Assembly (NCBI GenBank): GCA_023213395.1
Contig: CM041465.1
Span: forward strand, 18,042,001 to 18,106,000
Direction: 5' to 3'
DNA: 64,000 nucleotides
Source of the DNA: Cycas panzhihuaensis
Lineage: Eukaryota; Cycadophyta
Below, one piece after another: positions 55,261-64,000 of this stretch (positions are counted from its first letter, which is position 1; every line of letters starts with the position of its first letter). A model generated the notes under the pieces. The model searched no databases. It saw only the letters and a list, made by a program, of their open reading frames with translations, and was not told the origin of the DNA. Both the position numbers and the translations under genes were made by a program.

Positions 55261-56205
55261 TTCTTCTAATATTTTGGATTCATGTAGTATGGTTATTGCC
55301 TTACAAGTCTAGCTCTTTCTATTGATTCTATCTTATATTCACCTAATTCAGGTGAAATGCCTTTTAAATCTTTATAAAACCATACAAAAATATCTTTATA
55401 TTCCAAAAGTAATGAGGTAGCTTATTGTACTATCTTTGCATGCTAATAATATTCCAAATTAATAATTTGAGGTTGTTCCTTTGTTCTAATATTAATTTCC
55501 TACAATTTAAGCTTTTCTCTTTCCATTATTTTGCCATTTGGACTCACCTATGGTGTGTTCCCCATATTCTACTATGAAATAACCTAAGGGAAAAGTTTAA
55601 TTCTCTTCTTCATTTTCTATATTTATGTGAAAGCTATTCTTTTCTTCTTCCACAAATTTTTCTTTAAAAATATATAGAATTTCTTTAATTTATTTATCCT
55701 TCTTGTATTATGTAAAAGTTATATAAGACTTTTAGATCATTATATCCCAATTTACTAACTTTGCTTTCTCATTATAATTATACTAAACTATAGAAATTCC
55801 TTTAAATGTTGGTCCACATCACTGTGCCCATTCCTTTCTCAATATTTCATTAGTTGTCCATGACTAGACACAATTCTATACATGTAGATAAGGATAATCT
55901 CCATTACAGAATAAGGGCAATTCATGTAGTTGGAATCTATTTTAAAAAATTCTACTTATCTCTTCCCAAGAACCAAATTCATATGTAGCATACCATAATC
56001 TTACTTGAGCTACCAAAGAACATGGAAACACAAGATACAAAATTTGTTGCTACCATTTATTTTTCATTATAGCAATATATTTTTCCAAATGTTTTTATGC
56101 TTGTTGTGAATGACCATCATATTTAGGAAATTCAAAAATTATTTCAACATAAACTAAATTTCCTTATACAATTCTTTCTATTTATGATAATTCTAGTTGC
56201 ACTTC

Positions 56206-56850
56206 CTACTTTTCTTTATCATCTAAAGAATCTGTACATAATTCTAAAGGGTAATAAGAAGGTGATTCTTCTTCTTTCGAAGCATTATGGAGCCAATTTA
56301 GGTTATAAGAGGATGAAGGGCTACTTAACAAAATTGATTGCATTTGGAATGCAATTTTTGAATAAGGGAAGACTATTGATTCTATTGTAGTCGTAGTGGA
56401 TGATGTTTCTCTTTCATCTTCAATTTTTTCTATCTGTGATCCATCTAAGTATAAAGGAAAAGTCACTATTTTCTTTCCTGCTAGTAGTGTGAATGTATGT
56501 TTATCCCAATCTTGGATAGCTTCTATGGCCAAAATCTAAGGCCTCCCCAACAGGGTTGGATAAGTCTTCCTCTGATCTTATATTTGTACCACTACAAAAT
56601 CTAATAACATTATAGCATCTACAACTATTACTAGAATATCCAACAGTATACCCATCAGCTTTACCTAAAGTTGATTAGCTAATCTAATAGAATAATCAGA
56701 GGTAACCACATTGGGCCTTCCTAAAGCTATCTAAGAGGATACTAGTAGCACATTTATTCCTGAGCCTCCATCCACAATTATTTTGAATAAGTTTGTTCTA
56801 AAGATTACCATTGGAACTCTTAGGTCTATTATAGTATCTTTGACAGCCTT
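56206..56850 (-). pseudogene. G3 aspartic protease
   Basis: The - strand shows FKIIVDGGSGINVLLVSS (about 56770-56820; D-G-G-S active site), ALGRPNVVTSDYSIRLANQL, then LLGRP*ILAIEAIQDWDKHTF (about 56495-56560) and a Glu/Ser/Thr-rich tail (frame 56532-56206). It cleaves the gag-pol polyprotein. D-G-G-S is a usual Athila/Tat-type variant. Confidence 0.78.
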
Positions 56851-57199
56851 TAATACTAGTTTTTTTAATTTGTTCTAGTACTAATTGTTGGAAGTAATCC
56901 ACTTCCCATTATTTAAACATGATTAATAAAAGAATTGAAACTCCTAATTTGGTAAGTATATATTTTACCATTTGTAACATTTTCTAAGGATTCATACCTT
57001 CTTGTGTCACTTGTATTTGCATTGTTCTCCTTTTATAATGCAAGCCTTTGAATCTTTGTTCTTATTGGGATTCTTCCTATTGCACTTCTCCCATGGCTTC
57101 TTGAAGAATTTTCACTACTTCTTGTAACCATTGTTTTCCAACTATCAGATCTAGAAAATTATCTTAGGGAGGAGGTCCTATTGCTTTTCAACTACGTGT

Positions 57200-58456
57200 T
57201 TGTAAATATGCAAGTTTTTCTTAGTCCAAAACCACATCTTCCAAATCTGCATTTTGGATTTTATTATTCTTTGGGCAATTCCCCCATTCATGATCTACTG
57301 GCTCATATTCCTTATAAATGAATTCTCCTCTTATTTCTAGTGGACATTTAGATCTATAATGTCTCCATCTCTAACATAATAAACAATGAATTGACCTTGT
57401 TTTCCCTTTGTATTACTTTATCATTCCACATTTTATTTTTTGGGAATATACATTACGAACTTCTTGTTTATTGTTCTTTAGTCTAAAATAACATTCCCAT
57501 ATATTGTGGTTGTTTCTTCAATAATTATTAGATCATTTCGTAGATCCTCCATGTTCATTCTTCAAGTTCCCTTGCTAATTATAAGGTAGGGGACACAAAT
57601 ATTTTCCCTTGATTTTTCTAATCATAGATAGAATAATTTTACATGTAGCTTTTCTAACTCCTAATTTTACCGCATATTAATTGGAACAGAAACTAGTGGT
57701 TGCTATTTCAATGCTTCTACCTCTTTCTTCAATTCTTCAATCTCTGGGTTGGTACCCATCTATGGTGTTTATATAGGTTGTGTTCTAATTCCCATTATTG
57801 GAAAATACATTGATGACTACATTGCCATCTAGGAGTAGGCTAACTTCATTTGATTTTCAAACTTCAAAGCTAACTCCCTCACCTGCTTATAACTATTCAT
57901 TAGATGTAGTATTATATTGTCTTTAAGTTGTGGTATTATCCCTTGAACAAAGTATTTCATCACTAGCATGGGATTTACTACTGTTACATATTACATTTTA
58001 TTCACAATAACTCTCATTCTTCCATTAAAGTCATTGACAATTTCCTTAGGATACAATCGAATCTCCTCTAAAGCTTATAAAATGGCTATTGGATCTCTCA
58101 GATTTTGGAATTTATTAAAAGATTATTCTTGTAATTGATCCCAATTTAGTTTATATATTGTTACATATTGAAACCATGTAATTGTTGGCCCTCTTAATGT
58201 TGAAAAAAAAAAGGGCTTTTAGTTCTCCTTGATTTGTAATTCTTTTAATCTCGATCATATTTTTAAATAGAGCTAAATGGTCACCTAGATCTATAGTTCC
58301 ATCAAATTGTAGGCTTGAAAACATCAAGTCATTTTGTATAATGATGTAGGGGGTTGTACCTCCTTGATTTTCTCTACCTAATACCCTACTTTTTCCTCCT
58401 ATAGGTGGTGTATTACTACCTATTGCTCCTCCCATATTGTTGCCTAGACTTGCCAT
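57200..58456 (-). pseudogene. G3 gag
   Basis: The ATG at 58454-58456 starts MASLGNNMGGAIGSNTPPI. The 101-aa frame includes FSSLQFDGTIDLGDHLALFKNMIEI, the retrotransposon gag start (usual Y-D-G-x-x-D-P-x-x-H-L). Damaged frames to about 57800 carry EEIRLYPKEIVNDFNGRM and YFVQGIIPQLKDNI.L, typical capsid blocks. A degenerate zinc-binding stretch with H-E-W-x-N-C-P lies near 57260-57300. Confidence 0.78.
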
Positions 58457-58997
58457 TGATAGCTTGAAAAGAGGATTGATTATGTGACTTGAAGTTTAAA
58501 ATTCTAGTAAGTGATGATTCCAAGCTTATTCAACTACACTATATATTCATAATTCAATAGAATATTCCTTCAATACTAGTATTTCTTCCTTTCATAAATT
58601 TTCTTCTTCATCAAAATCTTATTGGCTTCTTCTTTCCATACACATTGCTTTCCATAATCCCTCCTTTGTAAGTTTCTCTTCTATTGCACATCTCTAGTCA
58701 TTTCTATATTTTGCTTGTGCTTTGTTTATGCCTAGGTTTTATTCCTTTACTTTAATTTTACTTCTCAATTTTCTCCACTCTATCGAGTGTGTAAATGGTC
58801 GCCTCTTTGCCTGCCTTCTTGGTGTGATTATAAATTTGAGCCTACATATTCCTATATGAAGTCTATCATTTTCCTAATGTTTCCCTTGATCATAGTGTGA
58901 TTGAGCTTCTCCCTTAAGTAGCATAAAAGAGGACCCTAATACTCTACTCAACTCTATCCATTCTACCCATCATTAGTTCGGACGATAATGGAACCAA

Positions 58998-59466
58998 TGT
59001 ATGCTTCTGCTTAATACATAGTCTTATGCATACACTAATAAGTAGGCATAGGATAATCACAAGTATTGATTAACTCTATCAAATGCTTAATCTAGAATAT
59101 AAAGTAGTCCATCAATGGAGAAAGAAACTATAATCATTCTATTAACGACAAGTTGCATCTAGTTATCTCACAACTAAATGCTAGCTCAAAGCAGTACATA
59201 GAGTGTTTACAAACATAATACACAATAAGTTATATTACAATACATAGGCACATGACACTTTATTGTTTATAGTCACTTATACATATATATGCCCATGTCC
59301 TTTGTCTTCAAAATTCCTTCCATATTTAGTTCCTTTTCCTATAACCATATCTTGTAGTTGGTTGCAACCATTCTCAACTATTGTATCAATTCAATTACTT
59401 TCGCATGTGACCTTTTTTCCTTTACATTACAATTATTGAGTTGTAACCAACTTCTTCCAACATACG
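58998..59466 (-). repeat. 5' LTR of G3
   Basis: TGTATGCTT...AACATACG, 469 bp, partner of 49167-49636; the terminal CA has decayed to CG. The TSD CTATC follows. Confidence 0.92.
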
Positions 59467-60830
59467 CTATCACTTTATTAATGATTCTTTATCATCTCTT
59501 ATTTAGATGACTATATCAGCTCCTAATTATTCTCTTGACCATTAAGAGTTTAAGTAAGTTTTCACCTTGACTTAGGAGTTTAATAGTAGATGTATCTCAT
59601 TTACCCAAGCTCCTTTTATTATGGTATTTTTTCCAATTCATAAAATTCTTTTACTTAAAGATCCTCAAATTGTTAAGTCATTATCTCCTTCATCTACCCT
59701 ATCAATGAATGCTATCCTTGTCAATCTCTTCCATATAGATCATTTTGAGGATGATGAAATAATTTTTGAGCATTTGGTTGGTTCTGCCCCTAGTCTCATT
59801 TCTTATCATTATAAGCTAGGATTTTTAAAAATAATACACTGTGATTCACCATTGTTTACCCATCCTTAGTCTAAGGAGACTCCCTCTTTTCTAGAACCTT
59901 CTCCTCTTCATTTTGAAGAGGGTAATGCCATGCTCATAGGAGAGGCCACTAATATTTACTTAGAGTTAGGGAATACTCTAAAAGTCATCAAAGTTAGAGT
60001 TGATTATTCTTCCGAAGAGATCTCCTAGTTTAAAGATCTCTTCTAATAATTTTATTCTATTTTTGCTTGGGATTATAGTAATATTTAAGGCCTCCACCCT
60101 AATATCATTATCCATAAGATCACTACTATCCTTGATATAAAACTAAAACATCAACAACAAAGACCTATTCATCCTTACCTCTCTTCATTAATTAAATAAG
60201 AGGTCTAGAAATTATTAAAAGTTGGATTCATTAAAAGTATTAATTACTCTCAGTGGGTTTTGAATATAGTTCTAGTTTCTAAGAAGAATGGATCTATTCA
60301 GATTTCAATGAATTTTGAGATAACAATGATGCTTATCCTAAAGATAATTTTTTCTTTCCTTTTCTAGATCAAATTTGGGACTAAACTATTGGCTTTTAAG
60401 TCATGCCTCTTATTGTTGGCTTCTCTAGGTATAATTAAATCTCTATTGCACCCCAAGATTGTCATAAAACAACTTTCACCACTCCTTGGGGAATTTTTAG
60501 TTACAAAGTCATGCATTTTGGATTAAAAAATGCTAGAGCTATATATCAAAGAGCTATGGTTTTTATTTTTCATGACTTGATTAGTTATATTATAACTATG
60601 TATCTTGATAATATGTTTGCTCTTTCTTGGCAATTACAAGACTATCTCCATGATTTAAGAATAATCTTTGAAAGATATCACAAGTATTATTTATGTTTGA
60701 ATCTTTCTAAATGTATTTTCTAGGTTACTTTTGACAGAATGTTGGGTAATATTGTTTGTCATGACAAAATTAGGGTTGATCCTAATAAAGTTAAGGTAAT
60801 CATTGAAATCCCTCATCAAGTTCAATGGAC
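59467..60830 (+). pseudogene. Gypsy G1 RT (continuation of the outer element)
   Basis: Resumes G1 after G3. HIDHFEDDEIIFEHLVGSAP...YHYKLG (59737-59825) parallels G2 38308-38400. Blocks IPFLDQI, PQDCHKTTFTTPWGIFSYKVMHFGLKN (60440-60530) and IITMYLDNMFALSW (60590-60637) follow. The catalytic Y-L-D-D reads Y-L-D-N. The reading continues to LNLSKCIF and a frameshifted tail. This is heavily mutated and AT-rich, and older than G2. Confidence 0.82.
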
Positions 60831-61300
60831 CCCTCAACTTTAAGAATCTTTTGATAAGTTGAAGTGAACATTAATAACAATTCCTATCTTTGCTCCTCTA
60901 ATCCTTACCAAGGCTTTTATTTTGTATATTTCTTCTATGGAAGAGTCATTAGTAGGAATGTTGGCACAAGAAGATCATGTTGGTAAAGAATAGACCATCT
61001 ACTTTATTAGTAGAACACTAGTTACTACCAAGCTTCATTATCCTTTTGTAGAGAAAGAATGTCTTTCCTTGATCTTTTCTATTAAGTAGTTATTTCATTA
61101 TCTTCTTGGTAATACAATCTTCCTTATCATTTAGTTTGATCCTATTAGATAATTATTAAATAAAACAAACCTTACTAGGTACTTAGATAAGTGGTCATTG
61201 TTATTATAAGAGTTTGACTCCCATATTGTTAATCAAACATTCAAGAAATGAATGGTTATAGTTGAGATCATGGCCGATGCTCCTTTACCAAATCCTAATA
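60831..61300 (+). pseudogene. Gypsy G1 RNase H (gypsy type)
   Basis: Degenerate counterpart of G2 39500-39975: FDKLK, KAFILYISSMEESLVGMLAQED (about 60910-60980), IYFISRTL, YPFVEKECLSLI, HYLLGNTIFLI. Several stops. Confidence 0.75.
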
Positions 61301-62510
61301 ATCAACCTATCGATGATAGATTTCTTAATGAACATATTCTCCAGATCTAGGGTGTTCCTTTTAAAGATCCATGGTATGGAGAGATTAAAGCTTGCTTACG
61401 AGATTAAACCCTTCTTCCTCGGCATTGAAGAAGAGAAGATGAATTTAGGGTACTGCCTAACAATATCTTCTACTTGATGATGTACTTTATAAAAGTTCCT
61501 TCGATGGGATTTTATTAAGATGTCTCTTTCCTGACGAAGCTCTTACTACCCTAACTGAATACCATGATGGAATATATAGTGGTCACTTTGATGGCTAATC
61601 CACTGTTCAACATATCCTTCATACAGGATACTATTGGCCTACCTTGTTTAAAGATGCTCATGCTTATATTTAGAAGTATGAGAAATACCAATCCCATACT
61701 ACTTTAATCCACAAACCTATCTAAGAATTAAAATCTATGGTTTCTCCTGAGCCCTTTTCGCAATAAGATTTAGATCTCACTAGACAAATCTTTCTAATGT
61801 CGTCTAATGGCCACAAGTTTATTATCACTACTATAGAATATTTTACTAAATGGAGTGAAGCTTTGCCATTAGTTTTGACCACAAGAAAGATAATTGTGAC
61901 TTTCACATCACACATAGATTGTTAGCCTCATATCATCCACAAGCTAATGGCCAAGTATAAGCCTTCAATAAGACTCTAGCTAATATTTTAGCCAAAACTA
62001 TTGTAAATTCACATTGAGATTCACATACTTAGTTGCTTTTAGCACTATAGGCATATTATACCTCTATCGAAAATGTCATTAGAATGACACATTTCTCTTT
62101 GGTCTATGGTGTCGAAACAATCATTTTTTTAGAAGTTGAAATCTCTTCGTTATGCATTTTATTAAAAGTATTTACTAATGAAAAGTTTCAAAGGGAAGCA
62201 TGCCTTTTGGAATTTGGAAAAGTAGATGAAACTCATCTCAAGGCATTACAAAATAATTTGGCTTCTAAAGTTAGAATTCAAGATACCCATGATAGATAAT
62301 TTAGATCTAGAAAATTTCATATTGGTGACAAGGTATTGAAGTTAGAATATTTGCATGATTAATAATAAAAATTTTCTTGAAAATGGGTTGGTCCCTACTT
62401 GATTATTGAAGACCTAGAGAATGGTGCCTACCAAATTTCTATGTTGGAGGGCTTGGAGTTTAAGAAGCCCATTAATTCTGAATACTTAAGAAAAATTTAC
62501 TCCTAAAATA
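61301..62510 (+). pseudogene. Gypsy G1 integrase with internal deletion
   Basis: Shows the zinc part YHDGIYSGHFDG (about 61560-61595), DLDLTRQIFLMSSNGHKFIITTIEYFTKWSEALPL (first catalytic Asp, about 61768-61873), then TTRKIIVTF joined at about 61904 almost directly to LASYHPQANGQV*AFNKTLANIL. Compared with G2, about 120-130 bases that should carry the second catalytic Asp (T-D-N-G segment) are missing, and the Glu codon region has a TAA. The C-terminal block KWVGPYLIIEDLENGAYQISMLEGLEF..PINSEYLRKIYS ends with a stop near 62505. Confidence 0.85.
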
Positions 62511-62694
62511 TCCTTGATCTCTGTAATAAGGATAAACTATGGCTCTAAAAAGTTATATTATCTAATGAACTAAAACTATGGATAATCTCTTTCTTTAAAT
62601 ACTCTCTATGTTTTTCAATTTTCTCTCACTTTTATCAAGTGATATTCTACCAACTATATAAGATTACTACCTTCTCTTGGTATATGCATTAGTT
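62511..62694. other. G1 sequence after integrase: no gene seen
   Basis: 184 bases of AT-rich sequence after the integrase stop, with no recognisable frame or motif. Confidence 0.5.
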
Positions 62695-62883
62695 GTTGAA
62701 ATAATTTTTTGTCACCATCTTCTATCTTTTTCTCTTTTGAGCTCCAAAATCAAAAGAGAACTTTGGCCCTTATTTTCATCTTTGATAGTTATTTATAATA
62801 TAAGATCTATTTTGTCAACTTCAGTTATTATACCAGTTGATCGATCCACTTTTAACATCTTTCCTTTCACCTTAGATGTTTCT
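62695..62883. repeat. 189-bp direct repeat, left copy, flush with solo LTR
   Basis: This 189-bp segment recurs at 63510-63698 with about 16 differences (roughly 92% identity, counted by eye). Its right end is the base before the solo LTR. Shared blocks include TCTTTTTCTCTTTTGAGCTC and TTATTTATAATATAAGATCT. Confidence 0.9.
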
Positions 62884-63509
62884 TGTTGAGAAGATAAGGT
62901 CCCAACCCTTAAATTGCCACCAAGATCTTAACTATTCTTGCAACTAATTATAGGAATCAAAAGTAAAATTTAACATGCAAGTTCTTAAACCAAAAATAAA
63001 ATAATAAAATAAACAAGAAATCCAAGCATCACATATACACCTGATATAACGTGGTAAAACCCTAGCAGTGTGCTAGGGAAACATCCACACAGGAAAGGCA
63101 TCGATCTTTATTATTGTAGAATAGAGAAAATATACATAATCCTGTAGCAGAGTGCTCATAGCAACAACAACCAACCACCCAACTCCTCACAGTACACTGA
63201 ATACTATCGACATAATAAAAATTTCCCTAAATCAGGCTACATGAGAGGGTCATCCAAGGCACAAATCTTGACCATAGAATCTAGGGTATTTTTAGTGAAT
63301 GACCCTGATTCTCTTTACAATTTAATATACTTTCTAGTACTAAATTTTTTGGTTGGGGTCTATCGCCCTCGAACCCCCTCTTTGCAGGGGGTGTTCCATA
63401 CCCCCCATACCCCCTTGGAATCCCCCTTGGAGGGTTTGGGGGGGGGAAACCGTGCTGCCAACCTATCAAAATTTTAGCCTCTTAACTATTGTTGTCATAT
63501 TACTTAATA
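62884..63509 (-). repeat. Solo LTR-A (copia A family)
   Basis: 626 bp, TGTTGAG...TTAATA (ancestral CTAACA), same orientation as copia A LTRs. It contains the perfect CCCTAGCA-GTG-TGCTAGGG stem (63060-63078) and the GC-rich C5/G5 inverted tract (about 63374-63450). No internal element sequence adjoins it, so it is a solo LTR. The normal 5-bp TSD is absent (TTTCT before, GTTGG after); instead both ends abut copies of a 189-bp repeat. Confidence 0.9.
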
Positions 63510-63698
63510 GTTGGAATCATTTTCTATCACCATCTTCTATCTTTTTCTCTTTTGAGCTCCAAACTCAAAAGAGAACTTTGGCTCTTGGTTTCATCTTTGA
63601 TAGTTATTTATAATATAAGATCTATTTTGTCAGCTTCAGTTATTATACCAGTTGATTGATCCATTTTTTACACCTTTCTTTTCACCTTAAAGGTTTCT
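63510..63698. repeat. 189-bp direct repeat, right copy, flush with solo LTR
   Basis: Starts at the base after the LTR end and has the same length as the left copy. It is followed by TGTTGATCAT, which shares TGTTGA with the LTR's own start. Confidence 0.9.
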
Positions 63699-64000
63699 TG
63701 TTGATCATATATCATCTACCTTTTCTTTTCTAATCCTTGGTTTCCTTTATTTACACTCACAAAGTGGATACTCATTTTGCTACCTTCTATATATGATTGG
63801 AGACATCATGATTAGATTTTCTTTATTTCCTCATGGTTCGATCCTTGAGGAGTTTGATTGCCCTTATCCCATTCTAGTTTCACTAAAAAGGAATAATACT
63901 TTTTGCATTGAGAAGGGATATTTCATAATTAGATGACTACCAAATCCTCTCTCTCTTGAATATTGAAAAGTTTACTAAGAAAAGAAGGTAATGAAAAATG
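63699..64000. other. Window end: no gene seen
   Basis: About 300 bases of AT-rich sequence, presumably the continuation of G1 downstream of integrase or its 3' flank. No frame or motif supports a call. Confidence 0.4.

Larger units (their letters stand above)
49167..59466 (-). mobile_element. 10.3 kb Ty3/gypsy element G3
   Basis: LTRs 49167-49636 (470 bp) and 58998-59466 (469 bp), about 87% alike over the first 135 bases by eye. The TSD CTATC occurs at 49162-49166 and 59467-59471. On the - strand: gag, protease, RT, RNase H, integrase, then a 3 kb tail with a minisatellite and an extra reading frame. Likely PBS just inside the right LTR: TGGTTCCATTATCG on the - strand (about 58983-58996). 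Polypurine tract: GATGGGGGTGA at about 49637-49648. Athila/Tat-like by its protease (D-G-G-S) and extra 3' ORF; the lineage is not certain. Confidence 0.9.

Noticed and set aside
62884-63509. 3' LTR of a full copia element
   Set aside because: No copia internal sequence adjoins either end; both sides are the 189-bp repeat.

Overview
This 64 kb window holds no intact host gene, rRNA, tRNA or CRISPR array. It is a deeply nested stack of decayed plant retrotransposons: Ty1/copia, Ty3/gypsy, one L1-type LINE and two non-autonomous LTR elements. The organism is almost certainly a seed plant with a large, repeat-swollen genome. The evidence is initiator-Met primer-binding sites, a Tat/Ogre-like gypsy with a second RNase H, a plant mobile-domain reading frame and plant-type LINE architecture. 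A gymnosperm is possible, but the sequence alone cannot prove it.

Layout, outermost layers first. 1-613 is a reverse-orientation copy of a copia LTR ('LTR-A'). 614-1674 is the tail of a copia (C1, +). 1675-4465 is a copia remnant (C3, -). C3 is cut by copia C2 (-), which occupies 4466-5895 and 9192 to about 12573. C2 is split by a 3.3 kb gag-protease-chromodomain deletion derivative at 5896-9191 (TSD ATTTC). C2 also ends where an old Tat-like gypsy (G1, +) begins. G1 pieces lie at about 12574-17717, 31566-31686, 48725-49166 and 59467 to about 62694 or beyond. G1 was hit by: a LINE (17718-31565, -; imperfect TSD GGTGAATCCTATA/GGTGAATCCTCTA); a 17 kb Tat-like gypsy G2 (31687-48724, +; TSD CATTC); a 10.3 kb gypsy G3 (49167-59466, -; TSD CTATC); and a solo LTR-A (62884-63509). 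The LINE was in turn split by a LARD-like element (19876-23553, -; TSD TTGAT/CTGAT) and by a nearly complete copia A (23848-29108, -; TSD GGGGG). Removing each insertion rejoins interrupted protein motifs, which independently supports the nesting.

The most notable contents are accessory. The LARD-like element carries a captured fragment of a plant glucose-6-phosphate 1-epimerase (apospory-associated protein C family) gene, ending at a splice-donor-like sequence. G2 has a long antisense frame for a plant-mobile-domain protein with a coiled-coil tail between integrase and a separate second RNase H. G3 has an extra sense-strand frame and a 45-bp minisatellite downstream of integrase. The 3.3 kb derivative has the start of reverse transcriptase joined in frame to an integrase tail and chromodomain. 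The solo LTR at the right is flanked flush on both sides by a diverged 189-bp direct duplication.

Every protein frame is broken. Many stops are TAG at positions expected to be Gln or Trp, which suggests long silencing with CHG-methylation decay. Percent identities and family placements are by eye; no database search was run.
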